Shown piece after piece: positions 21,509 through 32,871 of a DNA stretch of 64,000 nucleotides (position 1 is its first letter; each line of letters starts with the position of its first letter). Below the pieces are notes generated by a model that was given only the letters and a program-made list of their open reading frames with translations, was not told the origin of the DNA and did not search any database. The position numbers were made by a program, and so were the translations under genes. The stretch spans positions 1,054,001-1,118,000 of the forward strand of contig CP047043.1 in NCBI GenBank assembly GCA_020541285.1. Reading direction: 5' to 3'. The stretch is from Candidatus Gillettellia adelgis (lineage in GTDB: Bacteria > Pseudomonadota > Gammaproteobacteria > Enterobacterales > Enterobacteriaceae).

Positions 21509-22365
21509 GTGCTAACTAAAATACAGCGCGCATATATTACCGTATAAATGAAAATTTACCTATATCGGAAATGATGATATAATTTTAATAGATTTAAACA
21601 CTGCTAATAATAGTCCAAATGCACAGAAAATTACAGCATAAAGACAGCTAACTTAATTATATTTTAAGAGATGAAATATATCCTAATACTTCAAAGTTAA
21701 ACGATCACTATGAATACCTACCACGATACTTGAGTTTATGTGTCCAACCCAGCGAATGCATTGAAAAATTAAGACCAAGTATAGCGTAAAAAGCACTTTA
21801 CTCAATTTAATCGATAGATTTTTGTCTAATACTCATTATACATTGATATTTAACGATATCGATCATGTCGCTACGCCATCTGCTCAACGCCTAGTCTAAT
21901 AGTATTTCAAGAAAAAATCGCTTCACTCACCTGAAGGTAGAGAAAAAATTACTGGACGTGGTCTGCACCCAGGACTTCAACTAACTTATAGAGCAACTGA
22001 ATAACCTAATACGCATCACTTGTAAGGTAATACAAAGAACCGCTTCTACAGTTATTCTGCTAATTATCTGGTGGACAACGAAAGCGCATTGTCCTATACT
22101 TCGTTTAATAAACAACGCTAAATCTTACTATTCGATGAACCTTTTTCAAGTCTTCATCCAGAACTACGATATAAAATACTTCAGTTTCTACAACCACCAT
22201 GTAAAAATCACAAGTTAACATTACTAATAATTTTGTAAAATCTAAAAGATGCTTGGCGTATTGCGCTACGCACACTATTACGAATAGCTAGTTAGATTGA
22301 TTATGACGGTTTAACAGAAACAGTGTGAGGTGATAAAATACCAGCGGCCTTCGCATTAAATGTTA
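21509..22365 (+). pseudogene. thiQ: Decayed thiQ (thiamine ABC importer ATPase)
   Basis: ThiQ is the ATPase of the thiamine importer. It begins with a GTG at 21509 and VLTKIQRAYITV, then MKIYLYRK, matching the [20 protein letters not shown] start of ThiQ. The Walker B region is well preserved near 22120: ILLFDEPFSSLHPELRYKILQFL against [43 protein letters not shown] and DYDGLTETV follow, as in the C-terminus. The Walker A region is not readable and stops are present, so it is dead. It is convergent with yabI at 22472-23239, exactly as thiQ and yabI are in E. coli. Confidence 0.8.
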
Positions 22366-22471
22366 TAAATAACACTTCAATATAATAAATGGAATTCCAT
22401 ATATGCAATAGTTGAAGTCAATCTACTATCCCTCTTCAATAATCTAAAGGACTATACTGCTGTGTAGAACC

Positions 22472-23239
22472 TCAACCAAACAAAACCTGCCATAGCAGGT
22501 GTCGGTAAATCAATATCTGTTTTTGTTGACTCATGAAGTAGCCAACAATTAGTACTGCTAACCAACTCAATACACAGAGCATGCGCAGCCGCTCTGGCGG
22601 CAACCACTCACTTAAACTATCAATATAAAATTTATCTTTTCGCCACTTACGCCAGGTTAGCCAGACTGACATCCAGATTAGTAAAAAAAATATTAATAAT
22701 AACCAATTAAATAACCCGCTATTGTCGTTATCAGGAATATCAATCGCTACACCAGCTAAAATGCCCGGAAAGAAATAAATTGGCGGCCAAGTGATACAGC
22801 CAATGCTATTCGGTAAAGCAAATTTATGTGAGGGAAGATTAAGCATACCAGCTACTATCGGCACTAACGGACGCATAGGGCCAATAAAACGACTAATCAG
22901 GATGGTAGCAATACTATGCTGATAAAGTGCTTTTTCAGTTCTATCAAGAACTACTTGATGTTTTTTTAGGAAAGACCAACGATAAAGAGAATCCTTACAA
23001 AGTCGACCAATACAGTAAGAAATCCAATCCCCTAGTAGACAACCTACTATACTAGCTGCCCACGCGTAATAAAAATCTATTTTCCCACCACCAATTAGTA
23101 CGCCGATACTGGTCATCATTAGTGTCCCAGGTAATAACAAACCAACTAGTGCAAGCGATTCTAGAAAGTTAATTAAAACAATAACCGTAAGAGTGACAAC
23201 TAATGACTGCGTAATTAAATGTTCTAAATAAGGTTCCAT
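22472..23239 (-). CDS. yabI: DedA-family inner-membrane protein YabI
   Basis: DedA/SNARE-associated family proteins are polytopic inner-membrane proteins linked to undecaprenyl-phosphate or phospholipid flipping. The protein (255 residues; 254 in E. coli YabI) has ITQSLVVTL, NFLESLALVGLLLPGTLMM, GCLLGDWISYCIGR, RFIGPMRPLVPIVAGML and FFPGILAGVAID. These include the conserved E and the two reentrant-loop motifs (FLEs.. and the F.GR-type R.IGP.RP). Extended similarity to YabI, including RWSFLKKHQVVLDRTEKAL and the position next to thiQ, separates it from YqjA, YghB and DedA. It is the only intact member of its block; the neighbouring thi genes are dead, and the truA-linked dedA is missing. Confidence 0.93.
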   Translation of the reverse strand: MEPYLEHLITQSLVVTLTVIVLINFLESLALVGLLLPGTLMMTSIGVLIGGGKIDFYYAWAASIVGCLLGDWISYCIGRLCKDSLYRWSFLKKHQVVLDRTEKALYQHSIATILISRFIGPMRPLVPIVAGMLNLPSHKFALPNSIGCITWPPIYFFPGILAGVAIDIPDNDNSGLFNWLLLIFFLLIWMSVWLTWRKWRKDKFYIDSLSEWLPPERLRMLCVLSWLAVLIVGYFMSQQKQILIYRHLLWQVLFG

Positions 23240-24446
23240 TAAACCTCGATTTACTAGGTAAAAACAAAGGGTAAATTGTTGCGTAATACTAAGTGCTAAT
23301 CAACCAATGCATAATCTGTTTTAATTTATCTACAATGCTATAAATTATTACTCTACTAAACAGATAGTTTACCCTTCAAGCCTACCCTAGTCATTATATT
23401 TTATATTCAAGAGATTCAAGATGACAATTCAGAACATATAACTAGCAGGAAATATATAAGGATTATTCATCTGCTAGAATAGAATTCTTTGATATAGTGT
23501 CAGTTAAGGTCAAGTCTGCGGATTTAACCGCATCTGTATTTTGCACCACTTATCGGCACCGTAATAACTTATTTTATTAATTTATTTCTGTTATATTACG
23601 CTTAAATCAGCAGAGGTTTGGTAATAACTGCTCTTAGTGTGATTTAATTAATATAACCTTTTAAAGATTCTATAAAATTATCTACACTTAAAGCACTGTT
23701 TAATCTGACTAAGCACTATATCTACTTTCAGATGTCTAATGTATTGCTAGAATAAATTTTCACCTTTTGTCTGAATAAAGCTATGACTCATCAGCATACC
23801 TCTTATAATCTCACAAATATCCCCATAATCACCAGAGAACTTTTTTCGGGTTCGTATATCATTTTTTTAGTGACATTAGCGATTGTCTTATTTTATAGAA
23901 AATCTCTCAGATTTACGCTGCATTTAATCACCTAAATTTTACCAAACCCATAGTTTAAAGTTATTGAATCTAATCTAATGAATACATATCACATAGACAT
24001 ATTGCACCAGCCTTTAACGTCCAGAAGATATTATTGATTTTATGTGACAAATGACTGTAAATCTCGACAATATATAGATACAATACATATTAAAATTAAT
24101 CAGGTATACAGATTATATTTTTCAATTGTATATGCATCAGTTTTACTTGTGCACTCGAAGTTTTGCTAAATATCAAATTTTGAATTTTATAAAGCGCAGT
24201 GATAAAATACAGTCTTCTATCTAACAGAAATCCTATTTAAAAAAGTTTAAAACATATATTACTATATTACTCTCTTTCTGAAACGTTTGATATAACAAAG
24301 ATCGTTAATCAGTAGATATTATCTTAACAAATAATCATTACGGTAAAATTCATGATTTTCACTTTTTGATTAATCTATCCTGTCAGAAACAACGTATAGT
24401 ACACTTATGGTGATCGATAAATAATACCTATCCACTAGATAAAAGT
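23240..24446. other. Non-coding stretch between yabI and mfd
   Basis: About 1.2 kb. E. coli has araC beside yabI and ldtC/ycfS beside mfd; neither can be read here. This is another join between blocks that are distant in E. coli. No hairpin or RNA gene was noticed. Confidence 0.5.
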
Positions 24447-27400
24447 CTAAGCCGGTAGTACTAATTTGTGAGCTACACACGCACTTAACAGATCTTCAAT
24501 AAACTCTAGTCGCCTTTTGCGATCGCTTACATCGAACACAAACTTTAATTTATTGGGACCGTCTAGTCGATATACTTGTGGATTACTTTTTAGTAAGCTA
24601 ATTAAATAGCTTGGATCGATATGATTTTGATCGCCAAATTCAATAAATCCACTTCTTTCATTACTTTCAATGCGTTTAATCCCTAACATTTGCGCGTACT
24701 GGCGTAGGAATGCATTTCTGAAAAGGTTTTTTGCTGGTTCCGGTAATACACCAAAGCGGTCAATCAGTTCCATTTTTAATTCTCTTAAATCATCATTGTT
24801 TTTAGCACTAGCAATGCGTTTATAAAACAATAACCGCGTATTGACATCTGGAACGAAGTCATTCGGCAATAAAGTGGGCATACGCAACTCTATCTCTACT
24901 TGCTTGTTCACCAGATCTGTTAAAGACGGTTCACGACCATTTTTTAATGCATCTACTGCGTTTTCCAGTAACTCCATATATACAGAAAAACCAGTAGTAG
25001 ATATTTGACCACTCTGATCTTCTCCTAACAACTCTCCGGCACCACGAATTTCTAAATCGTGAGTAGCCAGTGCGAAGCCAGCACCAAGATCCTCCATCGA
25101 AGTAATAGCTGTTAATCTACTTTTCGCGTTTGCACTTATTGTCTGCGGATGCGATGTTAAAAAATAAGCGTAGGCCTGATGGTGTGAACGTCCAACACGT
25201 CCACGTAACTGATGCAACTGTGCTAGACCAAAGCGGTCAGCACGCTCAATAATAATAGTATTTACACTGGAAATATCAATGCCAGTCTCGATAATAGTGG
25301 TACAAACCAGAACATTGAAACGTTGACGCTGAAAATCGTTCATCACACACTCTAAATCACGTTCACGCATTTGTCCGTGGCCAACAGTAATATGTGCTTC
25401 TGGCACTAAATCTGCCAGATTTTTAGCGGTCTGCTCAATATTCTCTACATCATTATATAAATAATAAACTTGACCGCCACGCAGCACCTCACGCAAGATT
25501 GCTTCGCGTACCACGAGACTATCATACTCACGTATGAAAGTTTTTACTGCTAAACGACGTGCTGGAGGAGTAGCGATAATAGATAGATCGCGTATGCCGA
25601 TCGTCGCCATATTTAATGTGCGTGGAATAGGAGTAGCAGTTAGTGTTAAAATATCTATATTGGAGCGCATCGCTTTGATTTTCTCCTTGTGGTGTACACC
25701 AAAACGATGTTCCTCATCAACAATCAGCAATCCTAAGTCTTTCCATCTCACATCAGCCTGTAACAGTTTGTGCGTTCCAATAAGGATATCTACGTTACCA
25801 GAATCTGTGGCATCTAATACCTGAGTTTGTTCTTTAGCATTAAGAAAACGTGATATCATTTCAATGCGGATAGGCCAAGCAGAAAAGCGATCACGGAAGT
25901 TGTCGAAGTGCTGTTTTGCTAGCAGAGTTGTAGGCACTAACATCGCTACCTGTTTACCATTGTCTACCGCCAGAAAAGCAGCACGCATCGCTACTTCAGT
26001 TTTACCAAAACCAACATCTCCACATACCAGACGATCCATAGCTAAAGGTTGACACATGTCACTTAGCATGGCGTTGATCGCTGCTTCTTGATCAGGCGTA
26101 AGATCGAATGGAAAGCTTCGACAGAAAAGTTGATACTTCTCATGATTATGTTTAAAAGCAAAACCAGTCTTCGTAGTACGTTGAGTATAAATATCTAACA
26201 ATTCAGCAGCTATATCACGTACCTGTTCAACAGTCTTTTGTTTGATTCTTTCCCAACTATCTCCACCTAACTTATGGAGAGGGGCAGTGTCGTCGGAACC
26301 TCCAGAATAACGACTGATTAAATGCAACGAAGAAATTGGTACATATAGTTTATCTTCATCCATATAAGATAAAATCAGATATTCTGTCTGAATATCCCTA
26401 ATCATTAAAGTAGTTAAACCAAGATAACGACCAATACCGTGCTGCAGATGCACTACAGGCTGTCCAGGATGCAATTCCGTTAGATTGCGAATTAGTGTAT
26501 CGATGTTAATAATACAGCGGTTGTCTTTCTGGTAGCAATTGACGTGCTTACCTAAGAGATCACTTTCAGAAATCAACGCCCGATTGCGGTTGCTATCTAG
26601 GAAACCATGCTCACAAGCGCAGATTATTATATAATAACCTGTTGATTGTGCCTGATCGAGATATTGAATCAATAACGTGCTGAGCTTAATGCGACCAAGT
26701 ACATCCTGTAGCATCTGACGCCGGGCTTCGCTTTTGACCAAAAAAATGACACTACCATCAAAATCTATAATAAAGCGCTGCAAACTCTTTAACGACAGCG
26801 GATTATGAGATTGCACCGCTAAATTAGGCAAAGCGTAATAGCCTAGATTCATATTATTCATTGCAGCAGGTAGAGTCTCAATCTCCAATGTTATACGTGG
26901 CCAAGCTGTTAGTTCACCTAACAACGTATCAACACTTAACCATAAAGTATCTGGAGATAACGGCGGACGCATTGGATCAATGCAATGTTTTTCATAACGC
27001 TGGCTTATAACCTGCCAAAAACAGGTAGCGGCACTTTCAAGATCTCCGATGTTAATAATTAAAGTATTAAGTGGTAAATAACTGAATAATGACGGCAATG
27101 ACTGACTAAAGAATAAAGGTTGCCAATATTCGATACCCGCAGGCCATATAGATCTGCTGACCTGCTGGTAAACATGCTCAGGATGATGAAGTACGTCAAA
27201 TCGCTCACGCCACTGACTGCGAAACAACTTGATAGCATTTTTTTCAGTTGGAAATTCATGAGCTGGCAGTAAATTAATGGCGTCAGCATCGCTTATTGTG
27301 CATTGACTATCAATGTCAAAGGTACGTACACTACTAATTTTTTTTCCACAAAAATTAATACGGTACGCTCCATCACTACCCATAGGGTAAAGATCAAACA

Positions 27401-27926
27401 GTGAGCGCCGGATACTGAATTCGCCATGTGTCATCACTTGCTCAACGTAGCGATAACCAACTTGTTCTAATTGACGGCGCAGTTTATCACATGACCAATA
27501 CTGACCTTTACTTATTACTAATGAGCAACTATGGAGAAAGGCGCTAGGACAAACTCTTTGCATCAGAGTATTAACTGAGAGAATTATCACTCCGCGCGTC
27601 ATGGTAGGTAAATCATACAGGATCGATAGGCGGGAAGAAATGGTTGCTTGATGTGGAGAGAGATTCTCATAGGGTAAGTTTTCCCAATCAGATAATCTAA
27701 TTACTTTCTGCTTAGTAAGTGGCTGGATTTCATGATTCAGCCGCAAAGCACACTGCGTGTCTGAGGTGATTAACATCACCGGTCCATTATAACGTTCGAT
27801 AATCTCGGCACATTCTATAGCGCAGGCTGAACCAAATAACTGACCTAAACGGCGCAGATCACCTGCGCGTTTAGGCAAAGAATAACGCGGAGATAAGAAA
27901 AGGTTTTTGGTATTAACAATGCTCAT
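24447..27926 (-). CDS. mfd: Transcription-repair coupling factor
   Basis: Mfd removes RNA polymerase stalled at lesions and recruits UvrA for transcription-coupled repair. The 1159-residue protein (1148 in E. coli) has all modules. The UvrB-like N-terminal region comes first. The RNA-polymerase-interacting domain (PVVHLQHGIGRYLGLTTL) lies at about 475-550. The RecG-like helicase carries Walker A GDVGFGKTE near 636, DEEHRFG near 737 and TATPIPRTL; GRVGRSHHQAYAYFL falls in the second lobe. A C-terminal TRCF domain ends the protein. No stop or shift interrupts 3.5 kb, which in so eroded a genome argues for selection. It is divergent from lolCDE with a 280-bp gap, as in E. coli. Confidence 0.97.
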   Translation of the reverse strand: MSIVNTKNLFLSPRYSLPKRAGDLRRLGQLFGSACAIECAEIIERYNGPVMLITSDTQCALRLNHEIQPLTKQKVIRLSDWENLPYENLSPHQATISSRLSILYDLPTMTRGVIILSVNTLMQRVCPSAFLHSCSLVISKGQYWSCDKLRRQLEQVGYRYVEQVMTHGEFSIRRSLFDLYPMGSDGAYRINFCGKKISSVRTFDIDSQCTISDADAINLLPAHEFPTEKNAIKLFRSQWRERFDVLHHPEHVYQQVSRSIWPAGIEYWQPLFFSQSLPSLFSYLPLNTLIINIGDLESAATCFWQVISQRYEKHCIDPMRPPLSPDTLWLSVDTLLGELTAWPRITLEIETLPAAMNNMNLGYYALPNLAVQSHNPLSLKSLQRFIIDFDGSVIFLVKSEARRQMLQDVLGRIKLSTLLIQYLDQAQSTGYYIIICACEHGFLDSNRNRALISESDLLGKHVNCYQKDNRCIINIDTLIRNLTELHPGQPVVHLQHGIGRYLGLTTLMIRDIQTEYLILSYMDEDKLYVPISSLHLISRYSGGSDDTAPLHKLGGDSWERIKQKTVEQVRDIAAELLDIYTQRTTKTGFAFKHNHEKYQLFCRSFPFDLTPDQEAAINAMLSDMCQPLAMDRLVCGDVGFGKTEVAMRAAFLAVDNGKQVAMLVPTTLLAKQHFDNFRDRFSAWPIRIEMISRFLNAKEQTQVLDATDSGNVDILIGTHKLLQADVRWKDLGLLIVDEEHRFGVHHKEKIKAMRSNIDILTLTATPIPRTLNMATIGIRDLSIIATPPARRLAVKTFIREYDSLVVREAILREVLRGGQVYYLYNDVENIEQTAKNLADLVPEAHITVGHGQMRERDLECVMNDFQRQRFNVLVCTTIIETGIDISSVNTIIIERADRFGLAQLHQLRGRVGRSHHQAYAYFLTSHPQTISANAKSRLTAITSMEDLGAGFALATHDLEIRGAGELLGEDQSGQISTTGFSVYMELLENAVDALKNGREPSLTDLVNKQVEIELRMPTLLPNDFVPDVNTRLLFYKRIASAKNNDDLRELKMELIDRFGVLPEPAKNLFRNAFLRQYAQMLGIKRIESNERSGFIEFGDQNHIDPSYLISLLKSNPQVYRLDGPNKLKFVFDVSDRKRRLEFIEDLLSACVAHKLVLPA

Positions 27927-28206
27927 TCAAGTATCTTTAATTATCGTGATAGACTGCGCTTAGTAGTAATTATTTAATAAAGCGCCTTATTTGTAGTTAT
28001 AGTAACTTAGCAGTTAATTAACTAACAGCATTAAAATTATAAAACTAATTTTTAACCTAATGTTATATTAATTAATGATGATTTTTTTTGGATAAAACTA
28101 CCAACTAAATAAAACTCCTCTCTTAAGTATTCACTTAATAGAAATAAGTTATTATAATAAACAATCATATTACTTTAATTATAACTATGGCAATATAAAA
28201 ACTGTC

Positions 28207-29406
28207 ATGTATCGACCTGTCGCGTTGTTCATTAGCTTGCGCTATATATGTGGACGTACCTCAAACCGATTCGGACGGTTTGTTTTCTGGTCATCTACTA
28301 TGGGAGTTATGTTAGGAGTAATGGCATTAATTCTGGTACTATCGGTAATAAATGGCTTTGATAAAGATCTAGAAAAAAATGTTCTTGGCCTTATGCCGCA
28401 AGCATTAATTACCAGCAAAAAGGGATCGATCAATCCTACGATGCTACCTGCTTCAGCTATTAAAAATCTACAAGGTGTCTACCGCGTTTCACCCTTAACA
28501 ACAGCTAACGTGGTGCTGCAAAGCGCACAAGGCATAGCGCTTGGCGTAATGCTTGGTATTAACCAAAACGAAACTGATCCTTTAACCCCTTATCTTGGTG
28601 ACATCCAACAACAACTACAGCCAAACCACTATAATATTATTGTCGGTGAGCAATTAGCCAATCAGCTTAATGTCAAGCCTGGTGACTCACTACGATTGCT
28701 AGTACCCAGCACCTACCAACTCACACCCATGGGTCGTATTCCTAGCCAACGATTATTTACCCTTATCGGCACTTTTCATGCCAATAGCGAGGTAGACAGC
28801 TATCAGTGTTTACTCAACCAAGAGGATGCGTCGCGCCTCATGCGCTATACCATCGGTAATATCACAGGTTGGCGTTTATTCCTAAAACACCCGATAATGG
28901 TGAATACCGTTAGCCATCAAAAGATACCCAAAGGCACAGAATGGAGGGATTGGCGTGAAAGAAAAAGTGACCTATTCCAAGCAGTACAAATGGAAAAAAA
29001 CATAATGACACTACTTCTGAGTTTGCTCGTGACGATTGCTATATCTAATATTGTTACTTTTCTAGCGTTACTAATAATGGAAAAGGAGAGCGAGATTGCA
29101 ATCTTGCAAACTGTAGGTCTAGCACGATATCAGATCATGGCAATATTTGTAATACAGGGTACCAGTGCTGGAATTATAGGATCACTGATTGGTGCGTTAT
29201 TAGGTATATTATCAGCAAAACACCTGAACAATCTAATGCCAGTACTTACTAAATTTATCAATGGACATACTTTACCAGTCCTAATTAATCCGCTACAAGC
29301 AATAATTATTGCTGCGGTAGCAATGACAGTATCTTTTATCGCTACACTTTACCCTTCATGGCGTGCTACTTCGTCACGACCTGCCGAAGTTTTATGTTAT
29401 GAGTAA
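28207..29406 (+). CDS. lolC: Lipoprotein-releasing ABC transporter permease LolC
   Basis: LolC with LolD and LolE extracts outer-membrane lipoproteins from the inner membrane and hands them to LolA. The 399-residue protein (E. coli 399) begins [27 protein letters not shown], the conserved coupling segment. It then has one membrane helix (about 25-45), a large periplasmic domain ([21 protein letters not shown]), and three C-terminal helices including the [15 protein letters not shown] coupling motif near 295-310. It ends in the [18 protein letters not shown] signature. The stop overlaps lolD by 8 nt. Confidence 0.97.
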   Translation: MYRPVALFISLRYICGRTSNRFGRFVFWSSTMGVMLGVMALILVLSVINGFDKDLEKNVLGLMPQALITSKKGSINPTMLPASAIKNLQGVYRVSPLTTANVVLQSAQGIALGVMLGINQNETDPLTPYLGDIQQQLQPNHYNIIVGEQLANQLNVKPGDSLRLLVPSTYQLTPMGRIPSQRLFTLIGTFHANSEVDSYQCLLNQEDASRLMRYTIGNITGWRLFLKHPIMVNTVSHQKIPKGTEWRDWRERKSDLFQAVQMEKNIMTLLLSLLVTIAISNIVTFLALLIMEKESEIAILQTVGLARYQIMAIFVIQGTSAGIIGSLIGALLGILSAKHLNNLMPVLTKFINGHTLPVLINPLQAIIIAAVAMTVSFIATLYPSWRATSSRPAEVLCYE

Positions 29407-30085
29407 TGACAGATTACTGCAGTGTAATAATCTATGCAAGCGCTACCAGGTAGGCGATGTGTATTCTGAGGTACTATCTAATATTACCTTTAGTATGCAG
29501 TCTAGCGAAATGACAGCGATCGTCGGTAGTTCAGGTTCTGGAAAAAGTACCTTATTACATCTGCTAGGTGGTTTAGATTCTCCAAGCTCTGGAGAGGTAA
29601 TTTTCAAAGGCTTATCTCTGCACAACATGTCGCCAAAAGCCAAATCAGATCTACGAAACCGTCAGATCGGATTTATCTACCAGTTTCATCATCTACTGCC
29701 GGATTTTACTGCACTGGAGAACGTAGCTATGCCATTACTAATCAGTGGCGCCCATTCAGCATTAGCTAAAAAAAAGACAATAGAAATGTTAGCAGCGGTT
29801 AGACTGGAAAAACGCAGTAAATACCGTCCTTCTGAGCTCTCAGGTGGAGAACGACAGCGTGTAGCGATTGCCCGAGCATTAATCAATAATCCAGCACTAG
29901 TATTAGCGGATGAACCGACTGGCAATCTGGATCAACATACCTCAGATAGTATCCTGAATTTATTGTATGAGCTTAACGTACGCCAGAGCACAGCATTTTT
30001 AATTGTCACCCATGATGTACGATTGGCCAATCGTCTTGGTCGTACGCTGGAAATGGTTGATGGCCATCTTCAAATCCCCCTGTGA
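29399..30085 (+). CDS. lolD: Lipoprotein-releasing ABC transporter ATPase LolD
   Basis: LolD is the ATPase that drives lipoprotein release. I start it at the ATG at 29399 ([17 protein letters not shown]), which matches E. coli LolD and overlaps the end of lolC, and not at the upstream in-frame codon at 29363 inside lolC. Walker [10 protein letters not shown] (about residues 41-49), the LolD-characteristic [18 protein letters not shown], the signature [15 protein letters not shown] and Walker [13 protein letters not shown] are all intact. Length is 228 residues (E. coli 233). A gap of only 18 nt separates it from lolE. Confidence 0.97.
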   Translation: MSNDRLLQCNNLCKRYQVGDVYSEVLSNITFSMQSSEMTAIVGSSGSGKSTLLHLLGGLDSPSSGEVIFKGLSLHNMSPKAKSDLRNRQIGFIYQFHHLLPDFTALENVAMPLLISGAHSALAKKKTIEMLAAVRLEKRSKYRPSELSGGERQRVAIARALINNPALVLADEPTGNLDQHTSDSILNLLYELNVRQSTAFLIVTHDVRLANRLGRTLEMVDGHLQIPL

Positions 30086-30103
30086 TTTACCGAGTACGAA
30101 ATA

Positions 30104-31351
30104 ATGGTGTGTACACTACTGTCTTTTTTAACAGCTCTACGGTTTAGCCGTGGCCAAAAACGTGGTGGCATACTATCACTAATGTCTGCTACTTCCACTC
30201 TTAGTGTTACTCTGGGAGTAGCAATAGTTATCATTAGCCTGAGTACGATGAACGGTTTCCAACGTGAATTTAAACATCGCATTTTATCAGTAGTTCCACA
30301 TGGTGAAATCGAGGTAGTACATCAACCATTTCAAAATTGGCGATCTATATTGCAACGGATTAATAAAGTACCTGGCATTCTAGCTGCTGCACCTTATATC
30401 CAGTTTACTAGCCTACTCGAAAATAGCGTACACTTACACGCAGTGCAGGTAAAAGGCATTGATCCACAGCAGGAAAACCAAATTAGCATATTACCACAAT
30501 TTGTACAAAATGATGCTTGGAGTCATTTTAAATCTGGCGAGCGGCAAATTATCCTTGGTAAAGGGGTGGCAGATGCTCTAGCTGTTAACGGTGATTCTTA
30601 TATCACAATGATAATCCCAAACAGTGATCCTAGACTTAGGCTATTACAACCCCAACGTATCCGATTGCATGTCATAGGAATTTTACAGCTTAGTGGGCAA
30701 TTAGATCACAACCTAGGGTTAGTTCCACTGAGCGATGCGCAACAATATCTAAATATGGGTAATAGTATTACTGGCATCGCCATTAAAGTAAATCAAGTAT
30801 TTAACGCAAATAAGCTAGTGTATGATGCGGCTAAGGTGACTAATACTTACGTCTATATTAAAAGTTGGATCCGTACATATGGTTATATATACAATGATAT
30901 TCAGATGATTCGAACTATTATGTATTTAGCGATGATACTAATAATCAGCATGGCTTGTTTTAACATCATTGCTACATTGATGATGGCAGTAAAAGATAAA
31001 ATCGGTGATATCGCAATACTGCGTACTCTCGGCGCTAAAAATAGCTTTATTCGTGCTATCTTCATTTGGTACGGCCTACTGACTGGATTAATTGGCAGCT
31101 TTAGTGGAATGGTAGTAGGGGTAGTTTGTTCTCTGCAACTGACAACTATTATGAATAGTGTTAAAAAATTGACAGGCCATGCATATTTATCAGGAAAAGT
31201 ATACTTTATCGACTTTCTACCTTCTGAGCTGCATAGGCTAGATTTAGTAATTGTAATAGTGATAACACTTATCCTGAGTTTACTAGCAAGTTGGTATCCA
31301 GCTAAACGTGCTAGCTGCATTGATCCAGCAAGTGTGTTAAGTAGATACTAA
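30104..31351 (+). CDS. lolE: Lipoprotein-releasing ABC transporter permease LolE
   Basis: LolE is the second permease of the Lol complex and the one that binds the lipoprotein substrate. The 415-residue protein (E. coli 414) shows the N-terminal coupling segment ([11 protein letters not shown]) and a first helix near 25-45. The periplasmic domain includes [25 protein letters not shown] and [12 protein letters not shown]. Three C-terminal helices carry [17 protein letters not shown] and the [19 protein letters not shown] tail. Keeping separate lolC and lolE genes, and not a single lolF, is typical of Enterobacterales. In E. coli nagK and cobB follow; neither is visible here. Confidence 0.97.
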   Translation: MVCTLLSFLTALRFSRGQKRGGILSLMSATSTLSVTLGVAIVIISLSTMNGFQREFKHRILSVVPHGEIEVVHQPFQNWRSILQRINKVPGILAAAPYIQFTSLLENSVHLHAVQVKGIDPQQENQISILPQFVQNDAWSHFKSGERQIILGKGVADALAVNGDSYITMIIPNSDPRLRLLQPQRIRLHVIGILQLSGQLDHNLGLVPLSDAQQYLNMGNSITGIAIKVNQVFNANKLVYDAAKVTNTYVYIKSWIRTYGYIYNDIQMIRTIMYLAMILIISMACFNIIATLMMAVKDKIGDIAILRTLGAKNSFIRAIFIWYGLLTGLIGSFSGMVVGVVCSLQLTTIMNSVKKLTGHAYLSGKVYFIDFLPSELHRLDLVIVIVITLILSLLASWYPAKRASCIDPASVLSRY

Positions 31352-32871
31352 TTAAATGATAAGTAGAACAACTACCTGATGAAATAAAAAATTAACGTGG
31401 CTGATAATTTATGATTTCACTTATAAACACTCTTTATATACCACATCGCTTTTCTTGTACGTATCGCTATCATAATGTCATAGTGACATTCGCTAAAACC
31501 ACTATAGTATTATGGTTTAGGATGAGTGTTAAGCCACAAAAGGTATATCTTTATTGAATATTAAAGATAAATTGGCGGTAATATCTCTAAAAGATAGAGC
31601 TCGCTATGCTATCACGCTGTTAACATCTTCAATAGGCACCAAAGATTTATAGTGTACTCTGTCATCAATGGCAACACATTAAAAAGATAATATATAGCGC
31701 TAGATATTCTCTACGACATCGACTATAATGAAAGAGAAACAGACAACTTCCCTCTTGTTATAGCGATATTTTACTATTACAAGGTACCAATAACCTGCAA
31801 GTACACTACAATGATTTCATGCCAAATATTCAACTTCTCTAAAAATCATAGCCTGAAGATCAGTATGCAGACTTACTTCTGGTATTTTTATAACACTATA
31901 TTATAAATCAAGTATAATTTTCTCAGTATAAATAACATTTATTATGCGTTAATTAAGGCTGTTGTTTGTATTGCTATGTGCACTCTTAAAGTATTTATCT
32001 AGCGATCAATTTATTGATGAGATAGCATTAGGTGCTACATATCATATGTAGCACCTAATTTTGAAATTAACTCAATAGAGTATTATTTTAATATCACAGA
32101 GTACAGCCTAGTGAACGCGGCAAAATTATTTTTTTAGACAACTTCTTCATAGGAAAAATGTCTCTAAAATATAAAATCCGCTAAAGTTAATTCTGATACA
32201 CATATGTTATCGTAGTCAGTTTAAGTGTGCAGCGCTTATAATAACTGAAATGCATAAATAATCATTAAGAATTCTGAGTATGTTCATCATACGTGATAAG
32301 CCACATTCTAAACAGCCAAAGGCTCTACATAAACTATTTTCTGTAGTTTATAGGGCTATTATAGTAATCATAGCATGTATCTGTCCTATCTTATAGCTTA
32401 TATGAAGAGCTAATCTGATACGTTTAATATCTAATTTCTGTTCTACTAATAAAACGTAATGGAGTATAATACAGTACCGGAATTTCTAGTTTATGCACAC
32501 AAACAATATCAATAATCTATATAGTCAATAATCGTTTTATACACTATAAGTAAATAATATAGATTAAGAATAATGCTTACATAAGATAAATGAATCAAGA
32601 AATAACCCCTAACCGCAACGCATACAAAAGATTTCTCTATAGAGTTATTTGTTTGTATAATTGTCGTACACTATGTTCTTCAGTCATAAAATACAAAATA
32701 CTGTTTTTCGCTATTTCCTAAGAGACTATTATACTACTGTAATATAACGTAATTAACTAGCTGACACATCGCTCAATGTTAGATAAATCAAAAAATTTAA
32801 CAGCATAAAACTCATAGCTACGATAAATACTTATATCTCGCAACTCATTATAAAGATTAAGTTACTATTAA
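31352..32871. other. Non-coding stretch between lolE and folA
   Basis: About 1.5 kb. I searched for NagK landmarks (FDIGGTK, DNDANCFA, GTGVGGG), expected after lolE from the E. coli order, and found none. The only strong structure is the perfect stem-loop at 32027-32063, listed separately. Confidence 0.55.
32027..32063 (+). terminator. Perfect 16-bp inverted repeat followed by T-run
   Basis: The arms ATTAGGTGCTACATAT (32027-32042) and ATATGTAGCACCTAAT (32044-32059) are exact complements around a single base, so the folded form would be a stem of about 14 bp with a 5-nt loop. Four T (from 32059 on) follow on the plus strand and an A-rich flank lies on the other side. It fits an intrinsic terminator, possibly bidirectional. 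It lies 675 nt after lolE, and the gene it once served is not readable. Confidence 0.55.

Noticed and set aside
25534-25824. 96-codon plus-strand frame inside mfd
   Set aside because: It lies entirely antisense to an intact, well conserved gene and shows no family features.
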